A stretch of 64,000 nt of DNA from Granulicella sp. (lineage in GTDB: Bacteria > Acidobacteriota > Terriglobia > Terriglobales > Acidobacteriaceae): positions 621 through 64,620 of the forward strand of contig PKWK01000179.1 of the NCBI GenBank assembly GCA_003133205.1, in the 5' to 3' direction. Numbering within the stretch: the first letter of the stretch is position 1; each line of letters opens with the position of its first letter. Below, in pieces: positions 43,925 to 54,000 of the stretch. Both the position numbers and the translations under genes were made by a program. Under the pieces are notes generated by a model. It saw only the letters and a list, made by a program, of their open reading frames with translations, ran no database searches and was not told the DNA's origin.

Positions 43925-46267
43925 ATGAATCGCAGGATATTTCTGGCCAGTGGGATATCTACAATCGCGTTATCTCGGATGGCGAAGGCAATTGATCCTC
44001 AAACGTTTGAGGCCAAAACCGCCAAACTCATTGGTGGGGCGACAAAGATGGCCGATGCCGATGCTTCTGCGGGATATCTGGTCAGTTTGACCCAGCCCGG
44101 CCAGGGCGTCACATTCACCCGTGTGCGGGCCGGCAGCAAATTGGCGATTCGCTATGCATCGATGTCGGTGGGCACGATCAGCGTCGCTGTGAATGACGAG
44201 CCGGCTGGCAAGGTTAATGTTCATTCTTCGGGAGCACTCACCAGCTCCTACCTCAATGCCATCGTAGATCTGACGATTCCGGCCAATGCCACGGTGACCA
44301 TCAGTCTGGCGCCTAACGACGTCGGAGTGAACATCGACCGGATCATGGTTGGCGCCGGGGACCTGGGTTTGACGCCAGACATCTGGAATCTGCCGCCGTT
44401 ACCGGTTGCGTCCGGTCCTTATTCGCCCGATTGGAAGGCTCTCGGACGGGCCTATACCGTTCCGGCGTGGTGGCGCGATGCCAAGTTCGGCGCATGGGCG
44501 CACTGGGACCCGCAATCCATGCCCGAGCAGGGCGATTGGTATGCACGTGGAATGTATATGGAGGGCAGACCGCAATATGAGTTCAACCTCAAACACTTCG
44601 GCCATCCGTCCGAATATGGTTACAAGGACATCTGCCACAACTGGGTGATTGACCGATGGAACCCTGAAGAGTTGATGAATCTATATGTTGAAATGGGCGC
44701 CCGTTACTTCATGGCAATGGGCTGTCATCACGATAACTTCGACTGCTTCGATTCGAAATACCAGCCGTGGAATTCGGTGCGAGTCGGTCCTAAGACCGAC
44801 ATCGTCGGCACCTGGGAGAAGCGGGCGCGGGGGCATGGGATGCGTTTCGGCATCGGTTTTCATGACACTCCAGCCCGTACCTGGGGCCAGTTTATGCCGG
44901 TACGTTACACCAGCGACAAGACGGGGCCGATGAAAGGCGTGCCCTATGATGCCCTTCAAACGGTTCGGGACGGAAAAGGAAAATGGTGGGAGGGCATGGA
45001 CCCGGTGAACTTTTATGGCTCGGTCCACACTGCGCAGGACCCATTGCATTCGCCGTTCGCCAACCAATTTATGAGGCGGGTGGATGACGCCATTACCAAG
45101 TACCATCCCGACGTGATCTATTTCGACGAGCACGCGGGCGATTCCCAAGTGGATATGGGCGTGCATATGGGACTGGGTTTTCTCGCTCCGCAGTTGGTTG
45201 CGAATTACTACAACAAGTCCTTGCAATGGAACCACGGGAAGATGGAAGCGGTCGTCAATCTCAAGGGCGTGGGCGGGCGATACAACAGCTTCCAAGACCA
45301 CCCTGAACTGCTTCACGATGTTGACCGTTCCCTGGTCAAGAGCACCGAAGCCGTCATCGAACCGGATATTATGGCGTATCCGTTCCAGACTGAAACCAGC
45401 ATCGCGGATTGGCACTACAAAACCGGACAAAAATACATGGACGCCCCAAGCGTCATCCATTCGTTGATGCAGAACGTGTGCCGCAACGGAACCATGTTGC
45501 TCAACCTCACCCAGCACGGTCGCGGCGACCTCGACCCTGAAGTGATCCGCATGGCCAAAGACGTTGGCGCGTGGTTGAAGATGAACGGCGAAGCGGTCTA
45601 TAGCTCCCGTCCGTTCGAGGTCTATGGCGAAAGTGGGGTTTGCTACACGCGCAACAACCGCAATGTATATGCCACGCTCCTGGAATGGAACGGCGGCTCG
45701 GTCACACTCAAAGCTCTCCACGCTGGCGGAGCGACCTTGGGTAAAGTCTCCAAAATCGAACTGCTCGGCTCCGAAATTCCGCTGACGTTTGTTCAAGATG
45801 ATCAAGGGTTGACGATCACCCCTGGCGCACCCGCGCAACCGCAGCCGGGAATCAGCAACCAATCGCTGGCATCTGGGTGCCGGGTGCTACGGATCACCCA
45901 CGACAAGGGCTGGATCAACGATGACGATCTGGACGTGGTGTCTCACGGATGGCTTCGCCGCTGCAACCTGGGAACCGGCGACTACAACAACGACCTCACC
46001 ACCAGCGACACGCCCGGTGATGTTTGGAGTTGTTCCTTTACCGGCAGCAGCGTCTCGGTCATCGCCCCGAAAGAAGCTGGAACGGGAAAGATCGAGGTCC
46101 AGATTGACGGCCAAACCCGGGCCACGGCAGACCTGTCAACGACGGGCGCACGTCAAGCCCAACAGAGAGTTTGTGAAGTGACCGATCTGAGTCTGGGCAA
46201 ACACTTCATCGCCATCATCAATAGGGGGCCCGGGTCGGTGGCTGTGGATGCCCTGGTCGTCCATTGA
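43925..46267 (+). CDS. GH29 alpha-L-fucosidase with an accessory beta domain
   Basis: A 780-residue protein from ATG 43925 (a TTG lies just before). The N-terminus MNRRIFLASGISTIALS is Tat-like. Residues 30-145 form a beta-sandwich resembling CBM6/35 modules (TFEAKTAKLIGGATKM...VNIDRIMVG). The catalytic barrel follows: WWRDAKFGAWAHWDPQSMPE, MGCHHDNFDCFDSKYQPWNS and HPDVIYFDEHAGD, whose Asp in YFD fits the GH29 nucleophile position. A C-terminal beta domain (about 650-780) looks like a second carbohydrate-binding module ending VAVDALVVH. It should release alpha-L-fucose outside the cytoplasm, complementing the GH95-like pair. Confidence 0.85.
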   Translation: MNRRIFLASGISTIALSRMAKAIDPQTFEAKTAKLIGGATKMADADASAGYLVSLTQPGQGVTFTRVRAGSKLAIRYASMSVGTISVAVNDEPAGKVNVHSSGALTSSYLNAIVDLTIPANATVTISLAPNDVGVNIDRIMVGAGDLGLTPDIWNLPPLPVASGPYSPDWKALGRAYTVPAWWRDAKFGAWAHWDPQSMPEQGDWYARGMYMEGRPQYEFNLKHFGHPSEYGYKDICHNWVIDRWNPEELMNLYVEMGARYFMAMGCHHDNFDCFDSKYQPWNSVRVGPKTDIVGTWEKRARGHGMRFGIGFHDTPARTWGQFMPVRYTSDKTGPMKGVPYDALQTVRDGKGKWWEGMDPVNFYGSVHTAQDPLHSPFANQFMRRVDDAITKYHPDVIYFDEHAGDSQVDMGVHMGLGFLAPQLVANYYNKSLQWNHGKMEAVVNLKGVGGRYNSFQDHPELLHDVDRSLVKSTEAVIEPDIMAYPFQTETSIADWHYKTGQKYMDAPSVIHSLMQNVCRNGTMLLNLTQHGRGDLDPEVIRMAKDVGAWLKMNGEAVYSSRPFEVYGESGVCYTRNNRNVYATLLEWNGGSVTLKALHAGGATLGKVSKIELLGSEIPLTFVQDDQGLTITPGAPAQPQPGISNQSLASGCRVLRITHDKGWINDDDLDVVSHGWLRRCNLGTGDYNNDLTTSDTPGDVWSCSFTGSSVSVIAPKEAGTGKIEVQIDGQTRATADLSTTGARQAQQRVCEVTDLSLGKHFIAIINRGPGSVAVDALVVH

Positions 46268-46534
46268 CCCGGCCAAGTCATGAATATTGACACGCCACAG
46301 GCAAATTTTATCGAGGTGTTGATTTTGGAACGCTGCCGTCGGAGCAAGTTGGGTCTGCAGTTCGACATAGAGAACGTTGAGGTGCAGGTATGATTGTCCC
46401 GCTGGTTAGCCAGCAAGAATCGTGGTTTGGTGCATCCCCTACCTCAGATTCCGAGGTTCTTTTACAATGCCAAATTCTATTGCAAAATATCGGGCGGAAA
46501 GCAGGAGTAAGTCTTTGTGTTCAACTGGTCGAGT

Positions 46535-46800
46535 ATGCCTAACCACAAAGACATCCAGAAATTGCTATTACGGATGGTTCAGTTGATAGTAGACCACCCC
46601 GAGAAAGTTGCGATTGAAGCTGTCAACGAAGATGAAGATAGAACCACGACATTCCGAATCAGAGTGAACCCTCGGATGTCGGAAAGGTCATCGGCAGACA
46701 GGCCCGAAACGCCCGATCTCTACGCATTCTCGCGGGCGCAATGGGGATGAAGGCCCGGTGGCGCTATCTTGTCGAGATTGAAGAGGATAGCTATGTATCA
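46535..46800 (+). pseudogene. KH-domain protein, frameshifted
   Basis: ATG 46535 gives MPNHKDIQKLLLRMVQLIVD and HPEKVAIEAVNEDEDRTTTF. A one-base loss near 46670 shifts the frame, and the KH loop continues as PSDVGKVIGRQARNARSL, then LAGAMGMKARWRYLVEI. The GxxG loop has become GRQA instead of GxQG. It is a second KhpA-like gene, related to the one at 16277. Its 3' side runs straight into the istA remnant at about 46880. Confidence 0.7.
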
Positions 46801-47838
46801 GAATTTGAGGTCGTGCGTACCTATTGCATAGACATCACCGAGCGCGAGCAGGTCGAGCAGGCTCTGGTCGACGCGTTGGAAGCTGACCTCGGCCAGATCG
46901 AAGGCCTCCGTAGCCAGTGGCAGCAGATGCTCCTTCTCAGCCAGCAGCCGTGCCCCGACACACTCGGTCTGGCCCGACACAATCCGGCTCTCATCGGCAC
47001 GGCAGTCCTCCAGCAGCTTGCGGTTCAACGTCGCAAGACCCGCCGCCACCGGCACCGGAACCCAGTGGTTGCGGCGGAAGTAGCCAACTTCCCCTTCCAC
47101 GCCGCCCTTCTCATGTCCCTCGCTCGGCGTGCAGAACTCGGCCTGATACTGCCAGTGCGAGCGAAACGCGATGAACCGCGCCGTCAGCTCGCGCTGCTGG
47201 CCGCGCAGGATCTTCTTCACCGCGCTCGACAGGTTATCGTAGCGAAGTCGCCGGAAGACGCCCTCGAAGTACGCGAAGGCAAGTTCGTGCGCCTCTAAAA
47301 ACGCCTGCTGCGTCGACGACAGATACGCCCTATGAAAGGCTGCGCCGCTGGCCATCGAACGCATCGAGAAGACCTGTAGCCTGACGCGCTCGCCATCCAG
47401 ATCGGCGTACGCCTCGTACCAATCGACCTGCGCCTCGACGCCCCAGTCGTAGCTCTGCGGGACGAACGTCTCGTGCTCGGCCAGACCCAGAATGTGCTTG
47501 CGCCGCTCCACATACTGCCGCACCGTCCGCTCCGCAGGCGTGCATCCCGGAATCTCGGCGCGAATGCGATCGAAGATCCGCCGCGCCGTATGACGCTGCT
47601 TGCGCGGAGCCTTGCGGTCCAACTCCAGAATCGAATCGATCAACGACACCGCAGGTGCCATCTTTACTACCGGACGTTCCGTCTTCTTGCGCTGCGCCGG
47701 AACGGCGTTCCGAACCGCCTCCCGCACCATGCGCCGATGTACGCCCAGCTTCCGTGCCACGCCGATAATCGACCCAACTCCAAACTCATACTCCCGACGA
47801 ATCTGCTCGTATAACTCCACCTTGGTTCTCCAGTCCAA
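46798..47838 (-). pseudogene. IS21-family transposase (IstA), C-terminally truncated
   Basis: The start MDWRTKVELYEQIRREYEFG leads to a helix-turn-helix (GVARKLGVHRRMVREAV). The DDE core follows: VDWYEAYADLDGERV, LRYDNLSSAVKKI and HEKGGVEGEVGYFRR. Native sequence ends at FDLAEVSFQ (about 46885); the last 20 or so residues are read from KH-gene DNA. The usual C-terminal 100 or more residues and the following istB are missing. An istB end fragment in the same orientation is found 9.4 kb away at 37.27 kb. Confidence 0.85.
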
Positions 47839-48077
47839 CTCGCCCTCCGTCCCTCAGATCCACTGAGAAACAGGGTAGAGTCCGCTCTGCCCAAGGGGGG
47901 GCCAACTTAAACCGCCATACTGGGCCAAATCAGAATGCCAGAATCAATTCCTTGCCTCAATTCAGGACAGTAGTTTGTATAGTCAGATAAAAGCCGATGT
48001 AGCCTCCTGAACGGAAGGTCTCAATTTCGGCTGATCAGACTCAACCGTGATTGATGCAGCTTCCGGCACGAGGCTGT

Positions 48078-51000
48078 ATGCATTCGCCGCTTAGAAACAT
48101 TTGGATATTCATTGCTAGCATGACGGCCGTCGCATCAGCCGGATGCGGAATGATAGTTGAGCAAGTCTCGGAGAGTGTACAGCCCGCTATTACTGCATTA
48201 TCAATTACACCTCAGTCACCAAGCATTCTTATAAATCAGAACGCGCAACTCAAAGCGGTAGCGAGCTATGCGAACGAAAGCACAACGGATATTACCTCAA
48301 CGGCAGAATGGACGAGCAGCGCGCCTGCCGTTGCCAGCGTAGATGGCCCTGGTCTTCTGACCTGCCAGGGTGCGGGAATTTCCCTGGTCTCGGCGCTCTT
48401 AGGAGGAGTTACCGCAGAGACCTCATTGACGTGCTCCACCCCACAGATTACTGACATTCATCTGAGTTCGACGACTACAGTCATTCGCTCTGAATCTCCC
48501 TACCAGTATCAGATGCTGGCTGACTACCCCAATGGAGTGACGACGGATGTGTCGGCAAACACCTCCTGGGTAACAGACCCTTCTATCGCGAGCATCTCCG
48601 CCAATGGCCTGGTGCTTTGTAATCATCCGGGAGATACAACAGTGTCTGGTACTTATTCTGGAATGACTGCCCAATCTTCCTTTACCTGCGTCCTACATTC
48701 CATCACCCCGAATCCAGGATTTGTCGAATCAGCGAAGACCTTCGATGGCCCGTTCGCGTCATGGACTGATGTCAAAGCAGTTTTTGGGGCCAAAGGGGAT
48801 GGCGTTACGGACGATACAGCTGCGCTCCAGGCAGCGCTTAACTCACTTAGCAATTCCACGCCCGTATTGTGGATCCCACATGGAACCTATTTAATCACTG
48901 GGACTCTTAATGCTATAGGTAATACAAACATCACAATCCTCGGCGAAGATCCGCTCACTACTACTATAGTGTGGGACGGGCCTCAGGGGGGTACCATGTT
49001 TGTACTGAACGGCGTTGACGGCCTGAACCTCGGACGGATCACTTGGGATGGACGTGGTGCCACTGGCATCGATCTTGAAATCCTGTGGGACGGAGTTAAC
49101 TACAGTTATCCGACAAGAAACCTGATTCATGACAGCCGCTTTTACAATAGCGCCGTTGGTTTCCTGACAGGATGGGGTGGCGGTGAAAGTGGCGAACTGA
49201 CACTGGATCGGGTCCATTTCGATCACAACTCCGCTGCAGGCATCAACAATCAAGGCACGTTGAATTTCAACGTGATCGATTCTTTGTTTACCGATAATGC
49301 TATAGGCATGGTGAACGCGGATGCACAATCCACCATTACGAATAGTGTATTTGTGAGATCAACAATAACCGATATCGGGGCAGGTAGCATCTCGATTAGA
49401 AACAACCTATCCGTCGATTCACAGCAGTTTTATTCGCATGGGGCAACCGGCGCAGTCGGTAATAATATCGTACAGGGGAATACAATTATTCACCCAGGTT
49501 CCGACCCAATGGTTAATGGCATGCCTGGCGCTCTGATACTGGCGGATAATCAGTTCGTGGACGTCGATCCGAGTTTCCATATCATGGGTATCAGCGGGGC
49601 CCCGCGTTACTTCCTCTCGGTTGGCAATTCCTATTCGGTTCCACAGCCATATGGCCCCTTTGACGGGCAATGCAATGGCGTTGGAGTTTACACAAGCGTC
49701 GATGAAGCCACCAGAACCACTGATCCGTTATTATCCTTGACCATCCCAACCGAGATATATATTCCCCCTTTTAGCCACAGACCAGTCTTTGAGGTACCCG
49801 CTCCAGTCCCCGGCGTAAGCGGTTCATCAGATGGCGATGTGATTCAAAAGGCCATTAATGCTGCAGTAGCAGTGGGTGGAATTGTTCATCTTCCTGTGGG
49901 GAACTTCAATATTTATCAAACACTGACAATTCCTCCGAACGCGAGTGTCGGCATCCTTGGTGACGGTCTACTCAGTCAACTCCAGGCCTCCACTAGTTTG
50001 CAAGGCCCAATTCTAAGCATTTATGGCAAATCGGTTCAGCTGGAGGACCTGGGCTTTTACACATACTCATCATCGTCCTCGACCGATCAGATTGAATTGC
50101 ACGAGTCCGATACACCAAATACACGCATCATCTGTGATGAGTGTTCGGGTGGTAGCACAAACGGTCTTGAAGTAGATGGAATAGATGACGCTGCCATCGA
50201 GTTTACAGCTGCCAACACGGGCGGCACGACCGCCCCCGCCGGTACGTATTCGTGGCCCCAGCTCATTCATGGCGGAATCGCACGGCAAAATGGGATTCAG
50301 ACCTTGGGAAGTGTTGTGGAGTATATGTCGGGTACTGGGGGATACCAGGTAGATCTCGGCGGTCATTTGCTGATCGAGGATGGCAGGGATGAAGATCACG
50401 ACTCTGGCCTAGGCCACACAATGTTTGTACTCGCGGGCGACGGAAGCGTGACTCATCAGGGAGGGTCTATTTCTAATCCGTTACAAGGATCCCCCCCTGT
50501 AATGGTACTCAACGGTTACAAGGGCCGGCTTAGTCTGCTTGGCCTCTCAATAGACAGTTATGTCTCTGTCGATGCGGCGTCCACTGCAAATGTGTTTCTT
50601 GGCGCAGTTACTCAAGACAATCAAATAAACCCAATAAACCCTGTTTCGAGTTCAGGAACAGGCGCAAGTATTACTGATATCTCCGTATCTACGTCAAATG
50701 GGAGCTATGGCACACTGATTAACTTGCCTGACACACCTACCACGCCCAGCTATATCGAACAAATGATGGCAATGTCCCGCACTCAATTCCTCTTCCCTCG
50801 GAAGCCTATCAGCTTCGATTCAACAAACGTAAAGATGACGCGCATCATTAACCAAGTCAACTATGGCGGTGTTGGCATCCGGATTATGGATAGTGTTGCT
50901 TCCAGAATTGTCGGCAGCTATTTGATCGGGGCAGCGAACGGAGGGGTTACACCTCTTCAGCTGGCCTGTGGATCTGGAGAGATCTCAATGGCTGGCACCT

Positions 51001-54000
51001 GGACATTGCAGGACGGAGGGGATGGTTTCTACGGGTTATTGAGCATGGGGACCATTTTGTCTGAAGAAGTTACTGCACATGGCAATGGCGATGGCGTGGC
51101 AATGGTCAGTGCCATGAGCAGCGCACGCGATCGGTGGATTATTACACAAATTGGGGACGGTTCTGTAAAGATTAAAAACCGTGCAACAGGCAATGTATTG
51201 ACGCAATCGAACACAGGATGTGCGTATGCCGCAAGCGATACTGGAGCGTTAAATCAGCAGTGGCTGGTCGGTGGAACGAGTGCGGCGTCGTCTCCTATAC
51301 AACAATATGTTCCCACCGTTACTTCCATTTCTCCCGCCGCCGGCGGCACCCCGGGTGGGACGAGTGTCACCATCACCGGCTGGGGCTTTACCGGGGCTAC
51401 CGCCGTTGCCTTCGGCTTGACGCCCGCGGGATCATTCACGGTGGTGAGCGATACTTCGATCACCGCGGTCTCTCCCGCGGGAACAATAGGGACGACGGTC
51501 GACGTGACGGTTACGAACTCCCTCGGCACGAGCGCCACCGGTACGTTTGACAAATTTATCTATAACAGTAACAGTTGGAACAACACGAGTTGGCCACTGG
51601 GCCAACAGATCACCATCAACCCTGCCCTCGTCGGCGGCGGGATAGAAGACGAGACCAACTTCCCCGTCCTCATCTCCCTCTCCGGCCTCTCGAACATCAA
51701 CGCCAACGGTAGCGATATCCGATTCACTGCATCGGACGGCGTCACACTGCTCCCGAGAGAGATAGAGTCTTATGCGGGCGGCACCCTTACCGCATGGGTG
51801 AATATCCCCACGATCTCCCATACCACAAGCACGTCCATCTATATGTATTATGGCAACCCCGCCGCCACCGAACCGGCGGCGGATTCGACCTACGGTTCGC
51901 AGAATGTCTGGACCAACGGTTATGCCGGCGTATGGCATACGAATGATAACAACGGAACGTTGAACATAAATGATTCGACGGCAAATGAAAACAACGGGAG
52001 AAATAATGGAAGTGTAGCGACGACAACGGGACCGATAGACGGGGCGGCAGCGTTTATTAACCAAACTGGATCGGCAGTAATTAGTACAAGCCTCGACGCA
52101 CAGCCGAGCGCGATTCCTCAGACCACATGGAGCGCATGGGTATATTTTAACTCCAATAGTGGCAATGCCAGCATCATGTCTGATGATGTGGGGGGATACG
52201 GCAGGGACATCGAATCAACTCGTGGCGGAGACGGGAATTATCACATATTTTATGGCGCCAATAATTGGGCGCCGACCAGCGCGCCGTTGAATCAATGGCA
52301 ACTTATCTCCCTCGTTTACGCATCCAATAATGTATATTTCTACCGCGATGGGGTCCAATATACCCTTGGCATAGCTCCCACCAGTCCTCCCTCCAATACC
52401 GATTTCAACTTCGGTGGCGGTGCCACCGGAGTTATTAACGGCCTTATCACCGAGATCCATGTTTCTTCTGTTGTCCGGTCAGCCGGCTGGAATTCAACTG
52501 AATATCAGAACCAGAGTTCTCCTTCTACGTTCTACACGGTTTCGCCTACTATGGCCCAAAGGATCGCGACTTCTTCTCCAACCGTTAGTTCTATATCTCC
52601 GACCGTCGGCAACATTTTGGGCGGGACGAGCGTGACCATCACCGGCACCGGCTTCACGAGAACGACCGCTGTCAATTTCGGCGCAACACCGGCAGTATCA
52701 TTTATCGTGGCAAGCGATATCTCTATCACGGCGATTGCTCCTGTAGGAACGGGAACGGTGGACGTGACAGTCGTTAATTCCCTCGGCACGAGCGCCACGA
52801 GCTCAACCGATCAGTTCACGTATTATGCTACGCCGGTCATTACTGGGCTTTCCGCGGTTTCCGGTAGCACGCTCGGTGGGACGAGCGTGACCATCACCGG
52901 CAGCGGATTTACCGGAACGACCGCCGTCGACTTCGGTTCGACACCCGCCGCATCCTCCACGGCTAGCGGTAACACGTCGATCACCGCGGTATCTCCCGCG
53001 GGAACGGCGGGGATAGTGGATATTACCGTCATCAATCCCGTCGGCACAAGCGTCACGGGCCTCGCCGACCTGTTTACCTATTCGGCCGTGTCGAGCACTC
53101 CGGCGTTCACTGCGAGTAGCAGCCAAATCATTGGGGTAAATGCGATAAGCTCAATGGGATTCAGCACCCTCCCGTACTTCAAGGCCGACGGCACGGATTA
53201 TTATGATTCCTCAAGTCACGATCCGACCGGCGACAACGGCGATTTTGGGCACGACTTATATCAAGATCCTAGCAATGGCGATAATGTGCTGCTAGATGTA
53301 AAAGGTCCTGGGGAAATAGACGGCATATGGTTCACAAATTATTCGCCTACTGCCCCACTGTACATATATTTCGACGGCTCATCAACCCCGGCAGTCAATA
53401 CGACCCTGGGGAATCTTCTTGACGGCGCAAACGCACCTTTTGTGCAGCCGTTGGTGGGATATTCCAATGCTTCGGACACGGATGACGGGATGGGACGATC
53501 CGGATATTTTATGGATCTTCCGATGGAATTCGCGAAATCAGTAAAGGTTGAGATGACCGGAGGGGTTGGATATTATAATATTTATTATCGTACTTTTGCG
53601 ACGAGTACGGGGGTGACCACGTTCGACCCCACCGCCACCGATTCGAACTACCAGAGTCCCTCTGCCGCTGCGGCGCTGTGGAGCAACACGACGGTCGATC
53701 CCAAGAGCACCGCCGGGAACATCGGCTTTTCGGGTACCGCGAGTATTGGCGTGTGGGCATCCTCCACGATAGCGAACATCACCGGAGTCGGTTCCGTGAA
53801 CAGCATCAAGTTCCAGATTGCCTCAAGCAGTAACAATGACGCCACCCTGGACAATGTATGGGTCGAGATGTATTTCGACGGCCAGGCGACCCCGAGCTAT
53901 GCTCCCTTCGATATGTTCTTTGCCGAGAGCGAGTACGGCACCACCCATGCCCTACCCGTCGGTAAGGATGCCTCGGGCACCTACTACTGCTACTTCCCGA

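Noticed and set aside
44681..45862. 393-residue minus-strand frame
   Set aside because: Antisense to the GH29 gene, whose motifs are unambiguous.
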